A stretch of 64,000 nucleotides of DNA from Sphingomonas sp. PP-F2F-A104-K0414 (GTDB lineage Bacteria > Pseudomonadota > Alphaproteobacteria > Sphingomonadales > Sphingomonadaceae), in assembly GCF_004340945.1 (NCBI RefSeq), contig NZ_SLYD01000003.1, positions 372,001 to 436,000 on the forward strand, written 5' to 3'. Under the pieces are notes generated by a model, which was not told the origin of the DNA, ran no database searches, and saw only the letters and a list, made by a program, of their open reading frames with translations. This document shows, one piece after another, positions 1 through 6,294 of the stretch. The stretch's first letter is position 1, and each line of letters starts with the position of its first letter. The position numbers and the translations under genes are program-made.

Positions 1-1029
1 CGAGGCCGCAGGCGTGCCGGGGCGGGGGCTGTATTTGAAGCTGTAGGCCTGCGCGTAGCCGACTGCATCGACAAGGCTGAGCGTGTCCTCGAACTCGGCG
101 TCGGTTTCGCCGGGGAAGCCGACGATGAAGTCGCCGGACAGCGCGATGTCGGGGCGGACGGCGCGGACGCGGTCGAGCAGGCGGAGATAGGAGTCGCGGG
201 TGTGGCTGCGGTTCATCGCCTTGAGGACGCGGTCGCTGCCGCTTTGCACGGGAAGGTGGAGGAACGGCATCAGGCTCTCGATGTCGCGGTGCGCGTCGAT
301 GAGGCCTTGGGTCATGTCGTTGGGGTGGCTGGTGGTGTAGCGGATGCGCGCGAGGCCGGGGATGCGGTCGAGGTCGCGGATCAGGTCGTGGAGGCCACGC
401 TCGTTTTCCGACCACGCGTTGACGTTCTGGCCGAGCAACGTGATTTCGCGCGCGCCGGCGTCGACCAGCGCCCTTGCCTCATCGACGATCGCTGCGAACG
501 GCCGGCTGATCTCCGCGCCCCGCGTGTAGGGGACGACGCAATAGGTGCAGAACTTGTCGCAGCCTTCCTGCACGGTGAGGAACGCCGAGGGGGCGACCTT
601 CCGCCGGGCGGGGAGCGCGCCGAACTTCGACAGCAGCGGCATGTCGGTGTCGAGCGACGGGGTGCCGGCGGCGGCCTTCGCGACGAGGTCGGGCAGGTTG
701 TGATAGGCTTGCGGGCCGACGACGATGTCGACCTTGGCGCGGGTGAAGATCTCCTCACCCTCGGCCTGCGCGACGCAGCCGGCGACGGCGATCATGGGGG
801 TCTTGCCGGACTTTCGGCGCTGGTCCTTCCGGAGGCGACCGATGTCGGAATAGACCTTTTCGGTGGCGCGTTCGCGGATGTGGCAGGTGTTGAGGACGAC
901 GACGTCGGCGTCGACTGCGTCGGCTTGCGTGAGGCCCTGGGCGGCCATCAGTTCGGCCATGCGCTCGCCGTCGTAGACGTTCATCTGGCAGCCGAAGGAT
1001 TTGACGTGGAAGGTTTTGGGAGGGGACAT
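1..1029 (-). CDS. miaB: MiaB, tRNA-2-methylthio-N6-dimethylallyladenosine synthase (3' part cut off)
   Basis: Radical-SAM methylthiotransferase that adds the 2-methylthio group to i6A37 of tRNAs. Reading leftward from the ATG at 1029, the protein begins [20 protein letters not shown], the usual UPF0004 start, with cluster cysteines at C14, in NTCHIRE and in AVAGCVAQ. The radical-SAM motif [15 protein letters not shown] follows, then [11 protein letters not shown] and [11 protein letters not shown]. The reading frame is open to base 1, so about 343 of roughly 440 residues are present and the C-terminal TRAM domain is missing because of the window edge. It is followed upstream by plsC on the same strand across a 300-bp gap containing inverted repeats. 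Identity is very secure. Confidence 0.97.
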   Translation of the reverse strand, partial: MSPPKTFHVKSFGCQMNVYDGERMAELMAAQGLTQADAVDADVVVLNTCHIRERATEKVYSDIGRLRKDQRRKSGKTPMIAVAGCVAQAEGEEIFTRAKVDIVVGPQAYHNLPDLVAKAAAGTPSLDTDMPLLSKFGALPARRKVAPSAFLTVQEGCDKFCTYCVVPYTRGAEISRPFAAIVDEARALVDAGAREITLLGQNVNAWSENERGLHDLIRDLDRIPGLARIRYTTSHPNDMTQGLIDAHRDIESLMPFLHLPVQSGSDRVLKAMNRSHTRDSYLRLLDRVRAVRPDIALSGDFIVGFPGETDAEFEDTLSLVDAVGYAQAYSFKYSPRPGTPAAS

Positions 1030-1113
1030 GCGGGGGCCGTACCAAATTTGTGCGGGCGGGGGGAGGGGGCGTTGCTCCTGCCCGTCACACGGCGCCAACC
1101 CTGGAAAGTGCCA

Positions 1114-1217
1114 CCACCCCGGCGAAGGCCGGGGCCCAGTTGGGGGACATTGCTGACTAAGGTCTGCGCTCCGTTACAGCGACCTTTCCAACTGGGCCCC
1201 GGCCTTCGCCGGGGTGG
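1114..1217. repeat. Intergenic inverted repeat, family A
   Basis: Two 30-bp arms (1114-1143 and 1188-1217) are perfect inverted copies of each other around a 44-nt centre. The arm core is CCCCGGCGAAGGCCGGGGC followed by CCAGTTGG. The same element recurs at 29,751 and 43,797. It lies between the ends of plsC and the start of miaB. Confidence 0.9.
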
Positions 1218-1260
1218 CGTTCCTCCGTTGAGAAGCTGGGGAGCCGGTCGCGCCCCTTTT

Positions 1261-1313
1261 GTTCCCCCGCGAAGGCGGGAGTCCAGACTGGGCCCACGCC
1301 TTCGCGGGGGAAC
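1261..1313. repeat. Short inverted repeat with GCGAAGGCG core
   Basis: Arms of 17 bp (GTTCCCCCGCGAAGGCG and its complement) surround a 19-nt centre containing AGTCCAGACTGGGCC. A related copy lies at 34,506-34,559. It sits just past the plsC stop codon, where it could also act as a transcript-end hairpin, although no U-tract follows on the plsC strand. Confidence 0.8.
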
Positions 1314-1327
1314 ACTCTTTGTTCGGG

Positions 1328-2032
1328 CTACAGCGCTTCCATGCGGCGCCTTGCTTCGGCGGCTATGGCTTTTCGGTCGCCATATTCCGCGGGATCGAAC
1401 GGTTCTGCGAAGTGCAGCGTCGCGACGAAGCTGCCTTTGCGCTTCAGGACGCGGGCGGCGTGGTGTTGGCCGGGCTCGTCGCCGACCCACGCGAGTTCAT
1501 CGGTCGCCGCGCCATAATCGATGCGGACCGGTTGCACGCGGACGCTCGGCGGGGGCGGGTCCAGGGCCGCCAGCAATGCCGCCTTGAAAGGGAGGAGCGT
1601 CGTGCCGTCTCCCGTCGTGCCTTCGGGGAACAAGGTCACGGGCCAGTCTGCCGCAAGCGCGTCGCGGACCTGGGCGATCTGGGCGGTTACCGCCATGCGG
1701 TCGGCCCGCGACACGAAGATGGTGTGGTTGAGTGTGCAGAGCCAGCCGACCAGCGGGGCGCTGCGCAGTTCGGATTTCGCCACGAAGGCGCTGCCGGTTG
1801 CGCCGGAGAGCAGCAGGATATCGATCCAGCTCAGGTGGTTCGAGACGAACACGACGTCGTGACGAAGCGGGGTGCCGACCACGCGCACCCGTGCGCCGAC
1901 GATCCGCGCGACCAGTCCCAGGAACCGCGGCGGCCAAGGCGACTTCCGACCGAACAGTCGCCACGCGCCATGTAACGGAAGCGCCAGAATCAGCGCGAGC
2001 AACAGCGCCGCCAGCCGCGCCCCAAATCGCAC
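1328..2032 (-). CDS. plsC: 1-acyl-sn-glycerol-3-phosphate acyltransferase (PlsC family)
   Basis: Membrane acyltransferase that makes phosphatidic acid from lysophosphatidic acid in phospholipid synthesis. The protein has 234 residues: an N-terminal hydrophobic helix (residues 7-21), the catalytic NHLSWID motif (H66 and D71 in the HX4D pattern), FVSR near 106-109 and FPEGTT at 135-140, all in standard PlsC order. It is 13 bp downstream of fur on the same strand and probably cotranscribed with it. More than one PlsC-like protein is common in this group, and some act on ornithine lipid precursors, so the exact acceptor is not certain. Confidence 0.9.
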   Translation of the reverse strand: MRFGARLAALLLALILALPLHGAWRLFGRKSPWPPRFLGLVARIVGARVRVVGTPLRHDVVFVSNHLSWIDILLLSGATGSAFVAKSELRSAPLVGWLCTLNHTIFVSRADRMAVTAQIAQVRDALAADWPVTLFPEGTTGDGTTLLPFKAALLAALDPPPPSVRVQPVRIDYGAATDELAWVGDEPGQHHAARVLKRKGSFVATLHFAEPFDPAEYGDRKAIAAEARRRMEAL

Positions 2033-2045
2033 CCGGCCGATCGGC

Positions 2046-2468
2046 TCAGTCCTTGCGGGCGAGCGCGACGCCGTAGAGTTCCATGCGGTGATCGACCAGC
2101 CGGAAGCCCAGCTTCTCGGCGATCGCCTTCTGCAACTGCTCGAGTTCGGGATCGACGAATTCGATCACCTTGCCGCTCTCGACGTCGATCAGGTGATCGT
2201 GATGCGCTTCGGGCGCAGGCTCGTACCGGGCGCGGCCGTCGCCGAAATCGTGGCGGTCGAGGATGCCGGCTTCCTCGAACAACCGGACGGTGCGGTACAC
2301 CGTCGCGATCGAGATGCCGGGGTCGATCTGCGATGCGCGCTCATAGACCTTCTCGACGTCGGGATGGTCGTCCGCCTCGGACAGCACGCGTGCGATGACG
2401 CGGCGCTGCTCGGTGATGCGCAGGCCCTTCTCGTTGCAGAGTGCTTCCAGATCGATCTTGCGCGGCAT
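2046..2468 (-). CDS. fur: Fur-family transcriptional regulator
   Basis: Metal-responsive DNA-binding repressor, probably of iron (or, as in rhizobial Mur, manganese) uptake genes. The 140-residue protein has the winged helix with ISIATVYRTVRLFEEAGI at 52-69 and the metal site HHDHLIDVESGK at 89-100. The sequence carries only one cysteine (C11), so the structural CxxC zinc ligands of enterobacterial Fur are absent, as is usual for alphaproteobacterial Fur/Mur. A Fur-box-like sequence lies 54-69 bp upstream, suggesting autoregulation. The gene sits between the rimI-like gene and plsC in a minus-strand housekeeping run. Confidence 0.92.
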   Translation of the reverse strand: MPRKIDLEALCNEKGLRITEQRRVIARVLSEADDHPDVEKVYERASQIDPGISIATVYRTVRLFEEAGILDRHDFGDGRARYEPAPEAHHDHLIDVESGKVIEFVDPELEQLQKAIAEKLGFRLVDHRMELYGVALARKD

Positions 2469-2521
2469 GTGTCATTCCCTCGTTGCACCCCATGTAGGAC
2501 GTCCGCGCTGTTGCGAAAAGG

Positions 2522-2537
2522 GATAGTGACTCGCAAT
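2522..2537 (-). promoter_or_regulatory. Candidate Fur box upstream of fur
   Basis: On the minus strand the sequence reads TATTGCGAGTCACTATC. It differs at two positions from the GCGAATCATTATC core common in Fur-regulated alphaproteobacterial and other Gram-negative promoters. It ends 54 bp before the fur start codon and lies 5 bp past the stop codon of the upstream gene. Binding is inferred, not shown. Confidence 0.5.
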
Positions 2538-2542
2538 AAGCC

Positions 2543-3031
2543 TTAGCTGTTGATATCTTTCGAATAGGTGTGTGCGTCATACGCGACGCCGGTCTTGCCG
2601 CGGTAATAGGCGCGGCGCTCACCGACCTTCGCGAAGCCGTGTGTAGCATACATCTTGACCGCGTCGTTACCGGCGCGGACTTCGAGATGGAGTTTGGCGA
2701 TGCTGCCGACCGAGCATTCGGCGATGGCCGCGCGGATCAAGGCGGTGCCGACGCCGCGACGACGATAATCGGGGGCGACTGCGATCAGCAGGAGTTCGGC
2801 TTCGTCGGCGACCGACCGGGTCATCGTGAACCCTGCGGGGAAGTCGTCGACGAACGCGAGCGTGAGGTGGACGCCGGTGAGCGCTAGCACGCCGAGGCAC
2901 TGGCTGCGCGTCCACGCCTCGCCGTAGCGGGGGTCGAATGCGTGAGTCATCAGCGCGTCGACGATCGCGAGATCGCGGGCGTCGCCGGTGCGGAGCGTGA
3001 CGGTGCGGGTGGTGGCCTGGCGCGTGGCCAT
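2543..3031 (-). CDS. rimI: GNAT N-acetyltransferase, RimI-like
   Basis: Predicted acetyl-CoA-dependent N-acetyltransferase; RimI acetylates the N terminus of ribosomal protein S18. I start the gene at the ATG at 3031, giving 162 residues (MATRQATTRT...), because that start overlaps the tsaB stop codon (TAATG). The open frame continues upstream to 3745 but only inside tsaB. Acetyl-CoA-binding motif A is RRRGVGTALI at 90-99, and the C-terminal YxxxGF motif is YATHGF at 128-133. The tsaB-rimI order is the conserved arrangement, which supports RimI over a generic GNAT enzyme. Confidence 0.85.
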   Translation of the reverse strand: MATRQATTRTVTLRTGDARDLAIVDALMTHAFDPRYGEAWTRSQCLGVLALTGVHLTLAFVDDFPAGFTMTRSVADEAELLLIAVAPDYRRRGVGTALIRAAIAECSVGSIAKLHLEVRAGNDAVKMYATHGFAKVGERRAYYRGKTGVAYDAHTYSKDINS

Positions 3032-3660
3032 TATTTCGGGACCGAGGGTTTGGCGTCGGGCGCGCGGCCGTAGATCGGGCTTGGCGGGAGCGCGGTCAGT
3101 TCTGGCGGGAGCAGGATCGCGGAGGCTGCGTCGGGTAGCGCTTCGGTGAGGTCGAGGCTCCCTTCGAACTGGGCATCCAGTGCAGCAAGCCAGCGGACGC
3201 CGTTGCCGACCGCACGCCGCCCCGCCAGCGCGGCGAGCGCGGCGGCGGGCTTCAGCGATACCATGTCGGATCGCGGCGACAGATCGGCGGCAAAGGACTG
3301 CATGAAGACCTCGCCATGCCCGCCTTCCATGACGACCGCAATATCGTCGGTTAAGCGGTCGGCAAAACCGGCGGCGGCGATGAGCGGGAGCGAGGAGAAG
3401 CCGGCGATTTCCGCATCCCAACCGAGTGCTAGCCCGCGGGCTGCGGCGATGCCGACGCGGACGCCGGTAAAGCTGCCGGGGCCGCAATCGACGAGGATGC
3501 GGTCGGCGCGGCCGCCGTTGGGGAGCTCGGCGATCATCGGGATGAGCCGTTCGGCATGGCCGCGGCCGACGACTTCGTGCGCACGGGCGAGGACGGCGCC
3601 GTCCTCGATGAGCGCGACCGAGCAGGCGGTGGTGGATGTTTCGACTACTAGCGTGCGCAT
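3031..3660 (-). CDS. tsaB: TsaB, tRNA threonylcarbamoyladenosine biosynthesis protein
   Basis: Non-catalytic partner of TsaD in forming t6A37 on tRNAs that read ANN codons. The 209-residue protein has the ASKHA-fold start MRTLVVETSTTACSVAL, then GPGSFTGVRVGIAAARGLA (around 60-78), which is the signature of the TsaB/YeaZ family. Its stop codon overlaps the start of the rimI-like gene, so the two are translationally coupled. A family B inverted repeat (3696-3778) separates it from the next gene upstream. Confidence 0.95.
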   Translation of the reverse strand: MRTLVVETSTTACSVALIEDGAVLARAHEVVGRGHAERLIPMIAELPNGGRADRILVDCGPGSFTGVRVGIAAARGLALGWDAEIAGFSSLPLIAAAGFADRLTDDIAVVMEGGHGEVFMQSFAADLSPRSDMVSLKPAAALAALAGRRAVGNGVRWLAALDAQFEGSLDLTEALPDAASAILLPPELTALPPSPIYGRAPDAKPSVPK

Positions 3661-3695
3661 TGTTTATTCCGTCACATCCCAACGTCCCAACGCCC

Positions 3696-3778
3696 GTCAC
3701 CCCAGCGCAGGCTGGGGTCTCCCGGTTGGCGAAGGCCCTGGCCATTAACGGGAAGACCCCAGCTTTCGCTGGGGTGAC
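3696..3778. repeat. Intergenic inverted repeat, family B
   Basis: Outer arms GTCACCCCAGC and GCTGGGGTGAC flank a centre of about 60 nt. Each half is itself a small hairpin (CCCCAGCTTTCGCTGGGG). The same family occurs at 5121, 37,227 and 49,139. Confidence 0.85.
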
Positions 3779-3809
3779 GGCCTTTGGCTAGCGCCGTTGG
3801 CTAGCGCGG

Positions 3810-4403
3810 TCAGGCTATCGTGTTGAACTTCGCGAAATCGGGGCGGGGCGACCGTCCGAAGATCGTCGCGGGGTCGCCGTGGCCGAGCGTCGAGATGAAG
3901 TTGGTCCGCACCGCCGGCGTATCGTAGAAGAACGCCGCATCGACCTTGCCCGCGTCGAAGCCCGACATCGGCCCGGTATCGAGCCCGAGCATCCGCGCGG
4001 CGATGATGAAATAGGCGCCCTGGAGCGTCGAATTGCGGAAGGCGGACGCCTCGCGCAGTTCGGAGTTGCCGTCGAACCACGATTTCGCATCGGCGTGCGG
4101 GAACAGCTCGGGCAGGTGCTCGTGGAAATTGGTGTCCATGCCGATGATCACCGACACGGGGGCTTTCAGGATCTTCGGCTGGTTCTGCGCGCTGCATGCA
4201 TCGGCGAGCTTCTGCTTGGCCTCGTCGCTGACCACCCAGATCAGCCGCGCGGGGAGCTGATTGGCGGAGGTCGGGCCCCACTTCATCAGGTCCCAGATCG
4301 CGTGCAGCTCGGACTCGGCGACCGGCTGGTCGGTGTAGCCGTTGTAGCTGCGGGCCTCGCGGAAGATCGTATCGAGGACGGCGTCGTCCAATTTCTCGCG
4401 CAT
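3810..4403 (-). CDS. Nitroreductase family protein, RutE/HadB-like (malonic semialdehyde reductase type)
   Basis: FMN-dependent oxidoreductase. In the RutE subfamily the enzyme reduces malonic semialdehyde to 3-hydroxypropionate. The 197-residue protein carries the family start LDDAVLDTIFREARSYNGY, WGPTSANQLPARLIWV (about 42-57) and the C-terminal LGHGDPATIFGRSPR stretch typical of RutE/HadB. No other rut genes are in the window, so a pyrimidine-degradation role is not supported by context and the physiological substrate is open. The start overlaps the nfu stop codon (TGATG), showing coupling to the Fe-S carrier gene. Confidence 0.85.
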   Translation of the reverse strand: MREKLDDAVLDTIFREARSYNGYTDQPVAESELHAIWDLMKWGPTSANQLPARLIWVVSDEAKQKLADACSAQNQPKILKAPVSVIIGMDTNFHEHLPELFPHADAKSWFDGNSELREASAFRNSTLQGAYFIIAARMLGLDTGPMSGFDAGKVDAAFFYDTPAVRTNFISTLGHGDPATIFGRSPRPDFAKFNTIA

Positions 4404-4975
4404 CAGACGGCTCGCACTTCGGTGACTTCGGGGACGTAGTATTTGAGCAGCTGCTCGATGCCGTTCTTGAGCGTGGCGCTCGACGACGGGCAGCCGGCGC
4501 AGGCGCCCTGGAGCTGGAGGAACACCTTGCCCTTGTCGAAGCCGCGATAGACGATGTCGCCGCCGTCGTTCGCCACTGCGGGCCGGACGCGGGTGTCTAT
4601 GAGTTCGCGGATCTGCGCGACGATGTCGGCGTCGGCGGGATCGTCCGACAGCGCGGGCTCGTCCGATGGCACCGAGAAGCCGGCGCGCGCGGGTTTGAAC
4701 AGCGGCATCGCGGCGGAGAAGTGATCGAGCAGGATCGCCAGCACGTCGGGCTTGAGGTCCGACCAGGCGACGCCCGGCCCCGCTGTTACCGACACGAAGT
4801 CACGGCCGAAGAACACGCCGGTCACGTCGCCGAGATTGAAGATCGCCTCGGCCAGCGGACTGGTCTCGGCCTCCTCCGGCGTGGCGAAGTCGCGCGTGCC
4901 AGCGTCCATGACGGTGCGTCCCGGCAGGAACTTCAGCGTCGAGGGGTTCGGGGTGGATTCCGTTTCGATGAGCAT
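4403..4975 (-). CDS. nfu: NifU-family Fe-S cluster carrier (Nfu)
   Basis: Scaffold/carrier that delivers Fe-S clusters to apoproteins. I choose the ATG at 4975 because the protein then begins MLIETESTPNPSTLKFLPG, the invariant Nfu N-terminal domain start; a second ATG lies 9 bp upstream. The 190-residue protein has the N-terminal Nfu domain (about 1-85) and a C-terminal NifU domain with CAGCPSSSATLKNGIE, which holds the CxxC cluster ligands. It is transcribed ahead of the nitroreductase with a 3-bp overlap (TGATG). A family B repeat lies 145 bp upstream. Confidence 0.95.
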   Translation of the reverse strand: MLIETESTPNPSTLKFLPGRTVMDAGTRDFATPEEAETSPLAEAIFNLGDVTGVFFGRDFVSVTAGPGVAWSDLKPDVLAILLDHFSAAMPLFKPARAGFSVPSDEPALSDDPADADIVAQIRELIDTRVRPAVANDGGDIVYRGFDKGKVFLQLQGACAGCPSSSATLKNGIEQLLKYYVPEVTEVRAV

Positions 4976-5120
4976 GCACCGCATGTGGCCCGACGGGCGC
5001 GGTGGATCAAGCGCGGAACGGGAAACGGTTTCTTTCGGGGGGTGAGGAGGGGGGACGTTGCGCGGGAGAACATGCTTTGGACGGACCGGGCCTCCCCCAA
5101 ATCCGTAATCCCTCAAGTCC

Positions 5121-5201
5121 GTCACCCCGGCGAAAGCTGGGGTATCCCCCTTGGGAAGCGCGTGGCTCGAACCGAGATACCCCAGCTTTCGCTGGGGTGA
5201 C
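5121..5201. repeat. Intergenic inverted repeat, family B
   Basis: GTCACCCCGGCGAAAGCTGGGG and CCCCAGCTTTCGCTGGGGTGAC form the arms, with one base difference between them, around a centre of about 37 nt. It lies between the beta-hydroxylase gene end and the nfu start. Confidence 0.88.
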
Positions 5202-5258
5202 TGAGTTTGTAGTGGCGACAGAGTTTGTATTAGCGACGGGTTGGCAGGTGGGGTGAAC

Positions 5259-6146
5259 TCAGACGTCCATCGCCTTTACTGCGGCGTTCCAGCTGCCGAT
5301 GTTGCGGACCGCGTCCTGGACGAAGGCGGAGCGGCGGACGACGCCCAGGAACAGGTCGGCGATCCACTTGCCCGGGTTGCGCAGGGGGCGTTCGAACTGG
5401 ATCAGCAAGACGACGCGGGTGCCGGTCGTGTCGTTCCAGACCTCGTGCTGATAGGTGTCGTCGAACACCAGCGTCTCGCCTTCCGCCCAGCGCACGACGC
5501 GGTCGTGGACGCGCATGCGGACGTCGCCGTCGCGGGGCACGATCAGGCCGAGGTGGCAGGTGATCAGGCCCTTGGTCACGCCGCGATGCTCGGGGATGTG
5601 CGTGCCCGGCGCGAGGATCGAGAAGAACGCGCTGTTGAGACCGGGGATGCGCGCGACGGCGGCCGCCGTGTGCGGGCAGCGCGCGAGGCTCTCCTCGATC
5701 GGATAGCCGTAGCCGTAGAGGAAGAACGAGCGCCATTTGTCGACTTCGGCGATCGAGCGGTGATCGGGCGAGATCGTCGCGAGGCTGGGGGATGCCTCGC
5801 CTTGGAGCGCGACGTGGACCGCCTCGTCGCGGATCGCGGACCAGTTCTCGCGCAGGCCTGCGGTCCAGGCGAAGTCGCGGACGTCGAGCACCGGATCGTT
5901 GGCGACCAGCGAGGACGACGCGATCATGCGGTCGAATACGCCGCGCAAATGCTTGCCGACGCGGATGATCAGCGGGCGGTTGGCCTCGGCGACCATCGGC
6001 GCGCCGGGTTTGGGTGCGCCGGAGATGACGTTCAGATCGGGCATTCGTGCGCCGCGGCGTACCGCCGGCCCGCCCGATTCCGGCCACAATGAAGACTGCC
6101 CCAGTGCATGGCCCAGTTCGTGGCTCAGTTCGGCTTCGACAGTCAT
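5259..6146 (-). CDS. Aspartyl/asparaginyl beta-hydroxylase domain protein (Fe(II)/2-oxoglutarate oxygenase)
   Basis: Predicted non-heme iron dioxygenase, similar in domain to LpxO-type lipid A hydroxylases and to AspH. In the C-terminal half the expected ligands are visible: a His in IPEHRGVTKG, a second His in FDDTYQHEVWNDT, and the 2-oxoglutarate-binding Arg in GTRVVLLIQFERP. The 295-residue length includes an N-terminal extension before MPDLNV, so the true start could be the internal Met at residue 35. An AGGGTAGAG stretch before 6146 supports the longer form. The substrate cannot be told from context. It is divergent from the M16 peptidase gene. Confidence 0.8.
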   Translation of the reverse strand: MTVEAELSHELGHALGQSSLWPESGGPAVRRGARMPDLNVISGAPKPGAPMVAEANRPLIIRVGKHLRGVFDRMIASSSLVANDPVLDVRDFAWTAGLRENWSAIRDEAVHVALQGEASPSLATISPDHRSIAEVDKWRSFFLYGYGYPIEESLARCPHTAAAVARIPGLNSAFFSILAPGTHIPEHRGVTKGLITCHLGLIVPRDGDVRMRVHDRVVRWAEGETLVFDDTYQHEVWNDTTGTRVVLLIQFERPLRNPGKWIADLFLGVVRRSAFVQDAVRNIGSWNAAVKAMDV

Positions 6147-6294
6147 CTCTACCCTGTATCCCGGCGCGTTGCGCTGCCGATCCCGTTGTTAGAACACGAT
6201 ATACCGGCAGTGTTGGACGAAATGATGGCATCCGCACGCTCGGTGCTGAGGCAGGGCACTGGCGAGCGACGCCTGCGACCGCTACAGATGCACC

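Noticed and set aside
202..1587. Plus-strand frame of 461 codons opposite miaB
   Set aside because: Low-complexity shadow; the minus strand reads the MiaB radical-SAM signature.
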